From the NCBI GenBank assembly GCA_023269085.1, contig JAHFML010000002.1, forward strand, positions 129,266 to 175,156: 45,891 bases of DNA. Reading direction: 5' to 3'. A model generated the notes under the pieces. The model had not been told where the DNA came from. It saw nothing but the letters and a program-made list of their open reading frames with translations, and searched no databases. This DNA is from a bacterium (GTDB lineage Bacteria; Patescibacteriota; Minisyncoccia; Phycocordibacterales; Phycocordibacteraceae). Below, one piece after another: positions 34,039-42,657 of the stretch (positions are counted from its first letter, which is position 1; each line of letters opens with the position of its first letter). The position numbers and the translations under genes are program-made.

Positions 34039-34326
34039 ATGAGCGAACGGTTGAAAATGGCGCATGCCTTGTTACGTGAGGCAAAGTTGGTCGAAGGAGC
34101 GCAAGGTGTTCCGATTCCCGATAAGCCGGGGTGGGAACAAGCTATCTTCAACGTGGATGTGCTCGGCGCATCCCGCGTCGTCAACGAATATTACACGGGG
34201 CGGAATCAATGCTTCTTTGGGACAATGCAGGTTTTCGTTTATGGGGAGTTGGCCATCATCGTTCAATATGCAGGAGATCCTGCTGAGCAGTCGCTCACGA
34301 CAACTCGTGTGGCTCTCATCCCCTGA
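34039..34326 (+). CDS. Orphan small soluble protein (SD-led cassette)
   Basis: 95 residues with no membrane segment. A helical N-terminus (R-L-K-M-A-H-A-L-L-R-E-A) is followed by a beta-rich part (F-F-G-T-M-Q-V-F-V-Y-G-E-L-A-I-I-V-Q-Y-A-G). No family is recognised. AAGGGGA lies six bases before the ATG, a full -35/-10 promoter lies upstream, and a T-run terminator follows. It shares this design with four other orphan genes in the window. Confidence 0.65.
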   Translation: MSERLKMAHALLREAKLVEGAQGVPIPDKPGWEQAIFNVDVLGASRVVNEYYTGRNQCFFGTMQVFVYGELAIIVQYAGDPAEQSLTTTRVALIP

Positions 34327-34343
34327 TCGCCCTTCGCGACGAC

Positions 34344-34369
34344 AACCGCCCCACGGGGCGGTTTTTTTA
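34344..34369 (+). terminator. Terminator of the 34039 gene
   Basis: AACCGCCC...GGGCGGTT hairpin followed by a run of seven to eight Ts, the clearest intrinsic terminator tail in the window. Confidence 0.88.
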
Positions 34370-34381
34370 TACACAGGCGCA

Positions 34382-34390
34382 TGGTATCTT
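34382..34390 (+). promoter_or_regulatory. Extended -10 promoter of alaS
   Basis: TGG-TATCTT (-10 at 34385-34390), seven bases before the ATG at 34398. Confidence 0.6.
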
Positions 34391-34397
34391 TTGCAAC

Positions 34398-36266
34398 ATG
34401 ACCGTATCTGAAGTTCGTGCGCGGTACCTCGCCTTCTACGCGAAGCGCGGGCACGCGATTATCCCTTCGGCACCTATCGTGCCCGAGAACGATCCGACGA
34501 CGCTCTTCACGAGCAGCGGTATGCAACCGCTTGTCCCGTACCTCCTCGGCCAGCCGCACCCCGAGGGCAATCGCCTCGCCGATTCGCAAATGTCCTTCCG
34601 TGCTGAGGACATCGAGGAGGTCGGCGACAATCGTCACACGACCTTTTTTGAGATGCTCGGGAACTGGTCGCTCGGCGATTATTTCAAACAAGAACAGCTC
34701 CCGTGGTTCTTCGAATTCTTAACGAGCAGAGAAGAAGGGCTCGGCCTCGACCCGACGCACCTCTACATGACCACCTTCTCGGGCGATGAGGAGAGCGGTA
34801 TGAGTGCCGACACTGAGTCGGTAGCGATCTGGCAGAAGCTCGGTGTCGCCGAGGATCATCTCTTCGCGTATGGTGCAAAGAAGAATTGGTGGAGCAGGGC
34901 AGGAGTACCGGCGAAGATGCCCGTCGGCGAGATCGGCGGCCCTGATTCTGAAATGTTTTATGATTTCAACACCCCGCATGACCCGGCCTTCGGCGAGACC
35001 TGTCACCCCAACTGCGACTGTGGCCGCTTCATCGAGATAGGGAACTCGGTCTTCATGCAGTTCATCAAGCAGGCTGACGGCTCTTTCGCAGAATTGCCGA
35101 AGCGCAATGTCGACTTCGGCGGGGGGCTCGAGCGTCTCACGGCCGCCACCTGCGGCAACGCGGACATCTTCCTCATCGACGTTTTCGACGCGGCACGCAC
35201 CGTCCTCGAGACGCGTTCGGGCAAGATTTATCCAAGGTCGAACCTTGGAAAAAACGACGGCGTAGATTCAACATGGAATACGACGCGCTCGTTCAGGATC
35301 GTGCTCGACCACATGCGCGCGGCATCCTTCATGCTCGCCTCGGGCATCCGGCCCGCTAACAGCGAGCAGGGCTACGTCTTGCGCCGCCTTATCCGCCGCT
35401 CTATCCGCGAGGTCGACAAGCTCGGTATCAAAGAGGCGGTGCTCGCTGATGTCGCGAGCGGCTTCGGTACGGCGTATAGCGACGCGTATCCCTTCGTACA
35501 AGAAAGCGCGGCGCTCATCCGCGAAGAATTGGAGAAAGAAGAAGCGCAGTTTAGGAAGACGCTAACCAACGGCATGCGCGAGCTCGAGAAGATGGGAACG
35601 GAAATTGACGCATTCTTACTCTTCACGACCTATGGCTTCCCGGTCGAGCTCACCGAAGAGATTGCGCGAGAGCGTGGTGTGGCGCTCGACATGAGTGCCG
35701 TGCAGGCGAAGATGCGCGAGCACCAAGCACTCTCGCGCGCCGGCGCCGCACAGAAGTTCGCAGGCGGGCTTGCCGATCACGCCGAGACGACCGTGCGCTA
35801 TCACACCGCGCACCACCTTCTCCTTCGAGCACTCCAAGAAGTCCTCGGCCCCGAGGTGCACCAACGCGGGAGCAACATCACGAGCGAGCGCTTGCGGCTC
35901 GACTTCTCGCATGGCGCGAAGATGACGGAGGAGCAGAAGAGGGAAGTCGAGCGCCTCGTGAATGAGAAGATTGCCGAGGCCTTGCCGGTCACCCGCACCG
36001 TGATGCGCCTCGAAGACGCCGAGGCACTCGAGGCGGAGCACGAGTTCGGTGCGCGCTATCCTGAGCAGGTGAGCGTCTATTCGGTCGGCCCAGCTGACGC
36101 GACGAATGCCGACCCGAAGTTTAACGAAGCCTACTCGATAGAGTTCTGCGGCGGGCCGCACATCACCAACACCAGCGAGCTCGGTGTCGGCGATAAACAT
36201 TTCAAAATCCTCAAAGAAGAAGCCTCCTCTGCTGGCATCCGCCGCATCAAAGCAGTGCTAGAATAG
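34398..36266 (+). CDS. alaS: Alanyl-tRNA synthetase, short form
   Basis: 622 residues against about 870 in E. coli. Class II core with motif 1-3 elements (L-F-T-S-S-G-M-Q-P-L, F-R-A-E-D-I-E-E-V-G-D-N-R-H-T-T-F-F-E-M-L-G-N-W-S, and F-G-G-G-L-E-R-L). The editing domain is kept (H-T-A-H-H-L-L and C-G-G-P-H-I). The C-terminal C-Ala region, which aids tRNA binding and dimerisation in longer enzymes, is missing; the protein ends after the editing domain. A group A palindrome is translated as Y-P-R-S-N-L-G-K. All three tRNA-Ala genes in the window carry its G3:U70 identity pair. Confidence 0.95.
   Translation: MTVSEVRARYLAFYAKRGHAIIPSAPIVPENDPTTLFTSSGMQPLVPYLLGQPHPEGNRLADSQMSFRAEDIEEVGDNRHTTFFEMLGNWSLGDYFKQEQLPWFFEFLTSREEGLGLDPTHLYMTTFSGDEESGMSADTESVAIWQKLGVAEDHLFAYGAKKNWWSRAGVPAKMPVGEIGGPDSEMFYDFNTPHDPAFGETCHPNCDCGRFIEIGNSVFMQFIKQADGSFAELPKRNVDFGGGLERLTAATCGNADIFLIDVFDAARTVLETRSGKIYPRSNLGKNDGVDSTWNTTRSFRIVLDHMRAASFMLASGIRPANSEQGYVLRRLIRRSIREVDKLGIKEAVLADVASGFGTAYSDAYPFVQESAALIREELEKEEAQFRKTLTNGMRELEKMGTEIDAFLLFTTYGFPVELTEEIARERGVALDMSAVQAKMREHQALSRAGAAQKFAGGLADHAETTVRYHTAHHLLLRALQEVLGPEVHQRGSNITSERLRLDFSHGAKMTEEQKREVERLVNEKIAEALPVTRTVMRLEDAEALEAEHEFGARYPEQVSVYSVGPADATNADPKFNEAYSIEFCGGPHITNTSELGVGDKHFKILKEEASSAGIRRIKAVLE
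35231..35249. repeat. In-frame palindrome in alaS (group A)
   Basis: TCCAAGGT-CGA-ACCTTGGA: a perfect 8-bp stem and the same core as in uvrA, uvrC and dnaK. A single copy, not an inverted pair. Confidence 0.8.
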
Positions 36267-36270
36267 TCGC

Positions 36271-37317
36271 ATGGGTCTTTCGGATTTATTTTCGCACGGG
36301 AAGAAGCGCGGAGAGTCGGTACTGCTTATCGACGTCGGCGCGACGGCGGTCGCCGGCGCCTATGTGCGTTATGAGGGCGACGAGCTCCCGAACATTCTCT
36401 ATACTCGCCGCGCGCCGATCGAGATGCACGAGGGCGAAGCCCACGAGCGCGCGATGCTCCGCACGCTCGAGACACTCGGGAACGATATCTTGCGCGAAGG
36501 TTCTCCCGCGCTCTATCGTGCTGTCGGGAGCGGCACCGCCGACTTCATCCTCGTCTCGGTCGACGCCCCATGGCAAGAGACGACAATTCGTACCGAGTCG
36601 TTTGAAGAGAAAGAGTCGTTCCTCTTCACTCGCAGTCTCGTGACCAAGCGGCTCACCGAGACCGACGCGACGCCCGCCGAGCAGATACTCGTCGACGAGA
36701 GTGTCATCGGTGCTATCGTAAATGGTTATGAGACGAACAATCCTTATGGGAAAAAGATTGATCGCGCGTCGATCTTCGTACTCACTTCGCGCATCGATGC
36801 GCGTATCGCTCACGGAACCATCGGCGTGCTCCGCACCATTTTTCACACTAAGCACATCATGCCGATAGCCGGCAGTTCTCTCCGCTACCAGGCCATCCGC
36901 ACAGTCTTCCCCCACGAGAAGAATGTGCTCGTCCTCGACGCGACCAGTCCCGACGTCACTTCGATCTCGCTCATCCGCAACGGTTTCTTCGTCATGATGT
37001 CGCATACCGCCAGTGGCGACGGGCGGAACGAGGCAAATTCTCTCTCGGCAGAAATATCAGAGATCGCCGCGCAATATCCTCTGCCGCGCACCATCTTCTT
37101 ACTCGCGCGCGAATCCGATATAGCGACCGTGCGCGACTCACTCACTTCGGCGAACTTGGAGAAGCTGTGGATTTCGGATAATCCGCCAACAATCGTGCCA
37201 ATATTCGGAAGTCAGATCACCGAATGGGTCAAACAGGCTACCGTCGAACCAGCCGATACGATCCTGCTCCTTATGACCGTTTACTATCAACACCGTCTGC
37301 CGACTGACATCGGCTGA
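36271..37317 (+). CDS. Actin-like (PilM/FtsA-type fold) protein, unknown role
   Basis: 348 residues. The N-terminal L-L-I-D-V-G-A-T-A-V-A-G-A-Y resembles the phosphate-1 loop of actin-like ATPases, and a later V-L-V-L-D-A-T-S-P-D-V-T-S-I could be the phosphate-2 loop. The rest is a mix of beta and alpha elements with no membrane segment. It starts 4 bp after alaS and is followed by a membrane protein with its own promoter. Similar gene pairs are, from memory, found near ribosomal operons in Parcubacteria. The actin-like assignment is an inference from motif pattern. Confidence 0.6.
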   Translation: MGLSDLFSHGKKRGESVLLIDVGATAVAGAYVRYEGDELPNILYTRRAPIEMHEGEAHERAMLRTLETLGNDILREGSPALYRAVGSGTADFILVSVDAPWQETTIRTESFEEKESFLFTRSLVTKRLTETDATPAEQILVDESVIGAIVNGYETNNPYGKKIDRASIFVLTSRIDARIAHGTIGVLRTIFHTKHIMPIAGSSLRYQAIRTVFPHEKNVLVLDATSPDVTSISLIRNGFFVMMSHTASGDGRNEANSLSAEISEIAAQYPLPRTIFLLARESDIATVRDSLTSANLEKLWISDNPPTIVPIFGSQITEWVKQATVEPADTILLLMTVYYQHRLPTDIG

Positions 37318-37326
37318 TGCTATACT
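37318..37326 (+). promoter_or_regulatory. Extended -10 promoter of the 37335 gene
   Basis: TGC-TATACT (-10 at 37321-37326), eight bases before the ATG at 37335; it overlaps the end of the upstream gene. Confidence 0.75.
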
Positions 37327-37334
37327 CGAAACAT

Positions 37335-38537
37335 ATGCGTACCATAAATGACATAATCCCGCCGTCTCGCCGTCCAATAGGAGAGAATCCGATGAATGAC
37401 CAAGCCGCCACGCGACCCGAGCGATCATTGAAGTTCCCATTCTTGACGCTTACCATAACCCTGCTCGTCACCGCTGGTGCAGTCGGTGCGCTCTATCACT
37501 TCTCGACCGCGAGGGTTGAAGTAACGCCAAACACGCTCTCGGCTGCAGTCCATGGTAGCTTCACGGCGACGCAGAGCTCCGGCGCTTTGCCGTATGAGAT
37601 CATCACCGCGGAGAAGATCGCTTCGCAGAGCGTGAAGAGCAGTGGTACGAAGGCCGTCACGGGCACGGCATCAGGGACTATTACTATCTACAACACGCAG
37701 GCGAAACCGCAGAAGCTCATCGCCACGACTCGCTTCGCGACGACCGCCGGGCTTATATTCCGCATTCATGCCGCCGCGACCGTTCCGGGCGGCACTGCCG
37801 CGAAGCCGGGGAGCGTCGTAGCGCGTGTCTATGCCGACAAAATGGGAGATACCTATAACGTCGCACCGACATCATTCACGGTGCCCGGGTTCTCGGGCAC
37901 GCCGCAGGCAAGTCAGGTCTACGCGCGTTCGACTGCGGCGATGACGGGCGGAGCCTCGGGCACCGTGCCCATCATCGACGCGGGCGTCGAATCGCAAACG
38001 CGAGTCGCACTTTCATCAGCACTCGCGTCGGATCTCTCGACTAGCATCCAGGGCCAGATTCCCGCTGGCTATACGCTTCTCCCGGGTGCGGCAACGACCA
38101 CCTTTGCCGCCCTGCCGTCGACTCTCACGGCAACGACCGGTACAGTTGACGTGAAGGAGCAGGGAACCATTACCGCCGTCGTGTTCCCGAGCGTCGCACT
38201 CGCAAAGAGCATTGCCGCGTCGATCTCGGCACTCAGCTACAACGGCGAAGCGCTCTCGCTCCAGCCGTCGAGCAATGTAACACTTTCTGCGACTAGCTTA
38301 CCGACGATCGACGCATCGTCGTTCATCTTCCAGCTCACCGGAACTGCCGCGTTTGTCTATACGATCGATTCGACCCGTATCGAGGCGGCTGTCGCAGGAA
38401 AGACCCCCTCCGAGGCACAAGTTGCGCTCACGAATTACCCCGAGGTGAAGCGCGCGGTGCTCGTCCTCCGCCCCTTCTGGCGGCAGACCTTCCCGCAAGA
38501 CCCTTCGGCAATCGCCGTCACGGTAGCTAATCCGTAG
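37335..38537 (+). CDS. Membrane-anchored baseplate-J-like protein
   Basis: 400 residues. A short cytoplasmic N-terminus, one membrane segment (about 37-55), then a large external Thr/Ala/Ser-rich domain. Within it, G-T-I-T-I-Y-N-T-Q-A-K-P-Q-K-L-I-A-T-T-R-F, F-T-V-P-G-F and V-Y-A-R-S-T-A-A-M-T-G-G resemble the baseplate J/gp47-like domain seen in envelope proteins of CPR bacteria. An extracellular structural role is inferred. The start is fixed by TGC-TATACT. It precedes the infA operon by 69 bp. Confidence 0.7.
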   Translation: MRTINDIIPPSRRPIGENPMNDQAATRPERSLKFPFLTLTITLLVTAGAVGALYHFSTARVEVTPNTLSAAVHGSFTATQSSGALPYEIITAEKIASQSVKSSGTKAVTGTASGTITIYNTQAKPQKLIATTRFATTAGLIFRIHAAATVPGGTAAKPGSVVARVYADKMGDTYNVAPTSFTVPGFSGTPQASQVYARSTAAMTGGASGTVPIIDAGVESQTRVALSSALASDLSTSIQGQIPAGYTLLPGAATTTFAALPSTLTATTGTVDVKEQGTITAVVFPSVALAKSIAASISALSYNGEALSLQPSSNVTLSATSLPTIDASSFIFQLTGTAAFVYTIDSTRIEAAVAGKTPSEAQVALTNYPEVKRAVLVLRPFWRQTFPQDPSAIAVTVANP

Positions 38538-38544
38538 TTCCCAT

Positions 38545-38573
38545 TTGACGATTCTAACGGCGTCTGCTAGATT
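38545..38573 (+). promoter_or_regulatory. Promoter of the infA-ribosomal protein operon
   Basis: TTGACG (38545-38550), 17-bp spacer, TGC-TAGATT (38568-38573). Predicted leader of about 27 nt without a clear Shine-Dalgarno site. Confidence 0.78.
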
Positions 38574-38606
38574 AGCTAAGTACTTGGCACAGGTAATGAA
38601 CAAGAG

Positions 38607-38846
38607 ATGACAAACGGCACAGAAACGACAACGACGAATGGGTTCGTCGAGGAGGTCTTGCCTAACTCTCTCTTCCGTGTTCGTCTACCAGCCAAGGAAG
38701 GTGCTACCGGCGAAGGCGAGTTGCTACTCGCATATCTCGCCGGTAAGATGCGTTTACACCGTATCCGCGTTCTGGTCGGTGACCAAGTCGATATGGTGCT
38801 TGACCCCTACGGGGGTCGCGCGCGAATTGTGCGACGATTAACCTAA
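38607..38846 (+). CDS. infA: Translation initiation factor IF-1
   Basis: 79 residues, a single OB fold. It binds the ribosomal A site during initiation. [15 protein letters not shown] near the N-terminus and [17 protein letters not shown] near the C-terminus match the family. A small insertion (E-G-A-T-G-E-G) lengthens the loop between strands. First gene of the nine-gene operon. Confidence 0.95.
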   Translation: MTNGTETTTTNGFVEEVLPNSLFRVRLPAKEGATGEGELLLAYLAGKMRLHRIRVLVGDQVDMVLDPYGGRARIVRRLT

Positions 38847-38865
38847 CCCTTTACCTCAGATTACG

Positions 38866-38982
38866 ATGAAAGTTCGGGCCTCAATCAGAGTACAGCAACC
38901 AGGAGACCAACTCGTACGCCGAGGGGGACGTTTGTATCGTATTAACAAGAAGAACCCGCGTCGCAAGGCGCGTCAAGGCTAA
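38866..38982 (+). CDS. rpmJ: Ribosomal protein L36, zinc-free form
   Basis: 38 residues, M-K-V-R-A-S-I-R at the start and N-P-R-R-K-A-R-Q-G at the end, as in L36. The zinc-binding C-x-x-C...C...H set of the usual form is absent; there is no cysteine at all. This is the C-minus variant. It lies between infA and rpsM, the standard place. Confidence 0.93.
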   Translation: MKVRASIRVQQPGDQLVRRGGRLYRINKKNPRRKARQG

Positions 38983-38991
38983 TATTTCAAT

Positions 38992-39372
38992 ATGCGTATT
39001 GCCGGCGTCACCATTCCCGATACTAAACAGCTTGCGTATTCATTGCCGCTTATCTTCGGCATTGGCCCAACGCGCGCCCGCGACATTCTGAAGACCGTCG
39101 GCATCGCTGAGACCAAGAAGGGGAAAGATCTCACTGCTGATGAGGAACAAAAGATCCGTGCGCTCGCCGAAGGCTATCTCATCGAAGGCGAGCTCCGCCG
39201 TGAGATCGGCCAGAACATCAAGCGCCTGAAGGACATTCGCTCGATTCGCGGTGATCGGCACAGCCGCGGGCTCCCCGTTCGCGGCCAGCGCACCAAGACG
39301 AACTCGCGAACGCGCCGCGGCAACGTGCGCAAGACGATGACCTCCGGTCGTCGCACCCTTGAAAAAACATAA
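38992..39372 (+). CDS. rpsM: Ribosomal protein S13
   Basis: 126 residues. It binds the head of 16S rRNA and contacts the P-site tRNA. Conserved M-R-I-A-G-V-T-I-P at the N-terminus, I-G-P-T-R-A-R-D-I-L, and the basic tail R-G-D-R-H-S-R-G-L-P-V-R-G-Q-R-T-K-T-N-S-R-T-R. Standard position after rpmJ; no Shine-Dalgarno site. Confidence 0.97.
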   Translation: MRIAGVTIPDTKQLAYSLPLIFGIGPTRARDILKTVGIAETKKGKDLTADEEQKIRALAEGYLIEGELRREIGQNIKRLKDIRSIRGDRHSRGLPVRGQRTKTNSRTRRGNVRKTMTSGRRTLEKT

Positions 39373-39379
39373 TTAACCT

Positions 39380-39814
39380 ATGGGAAAGAAACGAATCATC
39401 AAGAAAAGCGGCAAAGGTCTCGACCAGGGGCGCAAGGAGCGCGCCCTCGGCAAGGCGACCAAGCGCCACATCGAGAGGGGCGTCCTCCATGTCGAGGCGA
39501 CCTTCAACAACACCAAAGCCGTCATCACCGACGAGAAGGGCAATGCGGTCATCTCGTCGTCGGCCGGCGCGCTCGGCTTCTCGGGAGCACGCAAGTCGAC
39601 GCCGTATGCTGCGGCCAAGGTCGGCGAGCTCCTCGGCGAGAAGGGCATGATGATCGGCCTCAAAGAGGCGACCGTCATCATTCGTGGTGTCGGCGCTGGC
39701 CGCGAGTCGGTCTTGCGTGCCTTCTCCGGCAAGGGTATCCAGATCAAATCTATCAAGGACATGACGCCGGTGCCGCACAACGGCCCGCGCCCGCCTAAGG
39801 CACGTCGCATATAA
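39380..39814 (+). CDS. rpsK: Ribosomal protein S11
   Basis: 144 residues, with a basic N-terminal extension of about 20 residues (K-K-R-I-I-K-K-S-G-K-G). The core has F-N-N-T-K-A-V-I-T-D, G-F-S-G-A-R-K-S-T-P-Y-A-A and the tail P-H-N-G-P-R-P-P-K-A-R-R. It is 7 bp after rpsM. Confidence 0.96.
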   Translation: MGKKRIIKKSGKGLDQGRKERALGKATKRHIERGVLHVEATFNNTKAVITDEKGNAVISSSAGALGFSGARKSTPYAAAKVGELLGEKGMMIGLKEATVIIRGVGAGRESVLRAFSGKGIQIKSIKDMTPVPHNGPRPPKARRI

Positions 39815-39821
39815 ATAAATT

Positions 39822-40433
39822 ATGAAAACCGGACCACGATACAAAATAGCGAAGCGCCTCGGCGCGACTGTCTTCGAGAAGGCGCAGACTCAGAAGTTCG
39901 CCATCTCGGCAGAGCGATCGGCGAAGAACAAGCGCCGTTCGCGCGGTCGTCAGAGCGAATACGGCAAGCAGATGCTCGAGAAGCAGAAGGTGCGCGTAAC
40001 CTACGGCCTTACCGAGCGCCAGTTCCGCAATTATGTGAAGAAGTCGCTCGATGCGCATAGCGTGAAGCCGTCTGACAGGCTCCATGAGCTCCTCGAGATG
40101 CGTCTCGACAATGTCGTGTGGCGGCTCGGCCTCGTCTCAACACGGCGCGGCGCGCGTCAAATGGTCGCCCATGGCCATGTCGAGGTCGCGGGGAAGAAGA
40201 CTCGCGTCCCGTCCTATGCGCTCACGGTGGGCGACAAGATTAGCGTGCGCGACGCTTCGAAGAAGCATGGCGTGCTCGAGGGCTTCGCCGACCGTTTCGC
40301 TAATGCAAAGCTCCCGTCATGGCTCTCGTGGGATGTGAAGTCGATGCAGGGCTCGGTCGTCGAGCGACCGACCACGAGCTCAGCGGACACGGCGGGCGAC
40401 CTCGTGTCGGTGCTCTCGTTCTACACGAGATAA
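39822..40433 (+). CDS. rpsD: Ribosomal protein S4
   Basis: 203 residues. A primary 16S rRNA binder in 30S assembly. G-P-R-Y-K-I-A-K-R-L-G near the start and an S4 RNA-binding domain (L-L-E-M-R-L-D-N-V-V-W-R-L-G) are clear. The N-terminal zinc cysteines of some S4 proteins are absent. It is 7 bp after rpsK. Confidence 0.96.
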   Translation: MKTGPRYKIAKRLGATVFEKAQTQKFAISAERSAKNKRRSRGRQSEYGKQMLEKQKVRVTYGLTERQFRNYVKKSLDAHSVKPSDRLHELLEMRLDNVVWRLGLVSTRRGARQMVAHGHVEVAGKKTRVPSYALTVGDKISVRDASKKHGVLEGFADRFANAKLPSWLSWDVKSMQGSVVERPTTSSADTAGDLVSVLSFYTR

Positions 40434-40465
40434 TTTATTTATTCACTGGTAATTACGATTGAGTT

Positions 40466-41410
40466 ATGGAACACCACATTACGCTCCCCAGCAAGCCTCG
40501 CGTTGTCTCTGAAGAAGGCACCCAAGGCGTTTATGAAATCGACTCGCTCTACCCGGGCTACGGTCACACGCTCGGCAATAGCCTTCGCCGCATTATCCTC
40601 TCCTCGCTCCCCGGTGCGACCGTGACGCAAGTCAAGATCGAGGGTGTCCCGCACGAGTTCGCCGCCATCGAGGGCGCGCGCGAGACCATCATGGAGATTC
40701 TCCTCAACTTGAAGCGTGTCCACTTCGTCTTGCACGGCGATGAGGCACAGACTATTTCGCTCGTTGCAAAGGGCAGTGGCGAAGTTACCGCAAAGAGCTT
40801 CAATCTTCCTTCACAGGTCGAGATCGTAAATCTCGATCAGCATATCGCCGACCTCTCGGGCAAGGCGACGCTCGAGATCGAGGCGACTATCGAACGCGGT
40901 CTCGGCTATGTCCCGCGCGAAACACTTACCAAGGAGAAGGTCGATATCGGCACTATCGCGCTCGATGCGACCTTCACGCCGATTCGCCGCGTCAATTATG
41001 AAGTCGAGAACATGCGTGTTGGCGACCGTACCGACTTCAACCGTTTGCGCATCCTCATCGAGACGAACGGCACCGTGAGCCCGCGCGAAGCGCTCGAGAG
41101 CTCTATCGAGATGATGATTCATCAGCTCAAGGCGGTTATCGGCTTCCAAGAATCGCTCGAAGAAATCGAAATGACTCGGGACGAGACTCCCGTTGCGGGA
41201 GTCTCGGAAGCAACCAAGATTAAGATTGCCGATCTCGAGCTCTCGACGCGTATCACCTCGGCGCTTGAAGAAGCAGGCATAAAGAGCGCGGCTGGTCTCG
41301 CCCGCAAGTCGGCTGACGCGCTCAAAGAGCTCGACGGTATCGGCGATAAGGCGGTCGAAGAGATCGTCGCCGCTCTCTCGCGCTTCGGTCTCGCGCTCAA
41401 GAGCGAATAA
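40466..41410 (+). CDS. rpoA: RNA polymerase subunit alpha
   Basis: 314 residues. It scaffolds RNA polymerase. The N-terminal dimerisation domain has G-Y-G-H-T-L-G-N-S-L-R-R-I-I-L-S-S and R-V-N-Y-E-V-E-N-M-R-V-G. The C-terminal DNA-binding domain has E-L-S-T-R-I-T-S-A-L and L-K-E-L-D-G-I-G-D-K-A. The linker between them carries an 11-bp palindrome translated as D-E-T-P-V-A-G-V-S-E. Standard position between rpsD and rplQ. Confidence 0.97.
   Translation: MEHHITLPSKPRVVSEEGTQGVYEIDSLYPGYGHTLGNSLRRIILSSLPGATVTQVKIEGVPHEFAAIEGARETIMEILLNLKRVHFVLHGDEAQTISLVAKGSGEVTAKSFNLPSQVEIVNLDQHIADLSGKATLEIEATIERGLGYVPRETLTKEKVDIGTIALDATFTPIRRVNYEVENMRVGDRTDFNRLRILIETNGTVSPREALESSIEMMIHQLKAVIGFQESLEEIEMTRDETPVAGVSEATKIKIADLELSTRITSALEEAGIKSAAGLARKSADALKELDGIGDKAVEEIVAALSRFGLALKSE
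41182..41206. repeat. In-frame palindrome in the rpoA linker
   Basis: CGAGACTCCCG and CGGGAGTCTCG, a perfect 11-bp stem around TTG. It encodes part of the flexible linker between the two RpoA domains. Same architecture as the other elements but a different sequence. Confidence 0.75.
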
Positions 41411-41418
41411 TCATTCCT

Positions 41419-41772
41419 ATGGCCTACACTAAGAAAGCACAGACCTTCGGTCGCCCCAGCAACCAACGCCGCGCACTCATGCGCTCCTTGGCGCGTTCGC
41501 TCGTGCTCGAAGAACGCATCTCGACCACCGAGGCGAAGGCGAAGGCGATGCGCCCGTTCGTCGAGCGGCTCGTCACCTATGCCAAGAAGAACACGCTCGC
41601 GAGCCGTCGCCTCACCAAGAGTCATCTCGGCGATGACGAGGCCGTGAAGAAGCTCTTCGAGTCAATCGCACCGCGCTACACCGAGCGCGCCGGCGGCTAC
41701 ACCCGCATCGTGAAGCGCACGATGCGTGGCAGCAATGACGCGCGCAAGCTTGCGTATATCGCTTTTGTTTAG
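41419..41772 (+). CDS. rplQ: Ribosomal protein L17
   Basis: 117 residues. R-A-L-M-R-S-L-A-R-S-L-V-L-E-E-R-I-S-T-T-E-A-K-A and G-G-Y-T-R-I-V-K-R match L17 at the exit tunnel. It is 8 bp after rpoA. Confidence 0.96.
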   Translation: MAYTKKAQTFGRPSNQRRALMRSLARSLVLEERISTTEAKAKAMRPFVERLVTYAKKNTLASRRLTKSHLGDDEAVKKLFESIAPRYTERAGGYTRIVKRTMRGSNDARKLAYIAFV

Positions 41773-41784
41773 TATCACTACATC

Positions 41785-42159
41785 ATGACAACCCGTATCA
41801 CCATCCCCGAGACGACTACCTACACGATCGACGCAACCGATCGTACGCTTGGTCGTGTCGCGAGCGAGGCGGCGAGCGCTCTCCTCGGCAAGAAGTCGGT
41901 ACACTTCGCCAAGAATATCGCTCTGCCGATTACCGTCGTTGTCGCGAATGCCGCGAAGATGCATCTCCCGAGCAAGCGCACGGAAGGTAAAGTCTACACG
42001 CGCTACACCGGCTTCCCTGATGGTCTTCGCGAGATGACGATGAAGGAGATGCTCGAGAAGAAGGGCGTCGAAGAGGTCGTGAAGAAGACCGTCGACGGCA
42101 TGATCCCGCGCAACCGCCTGCGCGCGCCCCGCATGAAGAATCTCGTCGTTACCGCATAA
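41785..42159 (+). CDS. rplM: Ribosomal protein L13
   Basis: 124 residues, somewhat shorter than the usual ~142. D-A-T-D-R-T-L-G-R-V-A-S-E-A and K-V-Y-T-R-Y-T-G-F-P-D-G-L-R are diagnostic; the ending V-D-G-M-I-P-R-N-R-L-R-A-P-R-M-K-N-L matches the family. Confidence 0.95.
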   Translation: MTTRITIPETTTYTIDATDRTLGRVASEAASALLGKKSVHFAKNIALPITVVVANAAKMHLPSKRTEGKVYTRYTGFPDGLREMTMKEMLEKKGVEEVVKKTVDGMIPRNRLRAPRMKNLVVTA

Positions 42160-42166
42160 TTACATC

Positions 42167-42568
42167 ATGACTGCTACCACCAATTTCATCACCGCCGTCG
42201 GCCGTCGCAAGACCTCTATCGCGAGCGTCCGTATGTCGGTCGCCAATAAGCCGAGCGTCAAGGTCAACGGCAAGACGACCAAAGAATATTTCAAGACCGA
42301 CGACCGCGCGAAGGTAGCCGAAGAGGCGCTCACGATCGCCGACAGCGCCGCGGCCTATGCGGTCACCGCACACGTCGAGGGCGGCGGTGTCGCGGCACAG
42401 GCCGAGGCGCTTCGCCACGCTATAAGCCGCGCTATTATTTCAGCCGAGCCGAAAACGCGTGCGACTCTGAAGACCGCCGGCCTCCTCACCCGCGATGCGC
42501 GTGCTAAGGAGCGCAAGAAGCCCGGTCTCGTCAAAGCCCGCAAGGCCAAGCAGTGGAGCAAGCGCTAG
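42167..42568 (+). CDS. rpsI: Ribosomal protein S9
   Basis: 133 residues. A-V-G-R-R-K-T-S-I-A-S-V-R at the start and the basic tail L-L-T-R-D-A-R-A-K-E-R-K-K-P-G-L-V-K-A-R-K-A-K-Q-W-S-K-R, whose end reaches the P-site tRNA. Last gene of the operon, 7 bp after rplM. No clear terminator follows. Confidence 0.96.
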   Translation: MTATTNFITAVGRRKTSIASVRMSVANKPSVKVNGKTTKEYFKTDDRAKVAEEALTIADSAAAYAVTAHVEGGGVAAQAEALRHAISRAIISAEPKTRATLKTAGLLTRDARAKERKKPGLVKARKAKQWSKR

Positions 42569-42644
42569 TCTCCCCAACAACCGCCGAATGGTGACGACTG
42601 CGAGGGGAAATAAAACCAGTTATGTGAAATTGAAGAAATGATTT

Positions 42645-42650
42645 TATAAA
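42645..42650 (+). promoter_or_regulatory. -10 box of the AT-rich 42658 gene
   Basis: TATAAA seven bases before the ATG; leaderless message predicted even for this foreign-looking gene. Confidence 0.55.
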
Positions 42651-42657
42651 ACTCGCT

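Noticed and set aside
38802-38817. GACCCC/GGGGTC hairpin in infA as a palindromic element or terminator
   Set aside because: Six base pairs in a GC-rich codon run, with no similarity to the element groups and no T-run.
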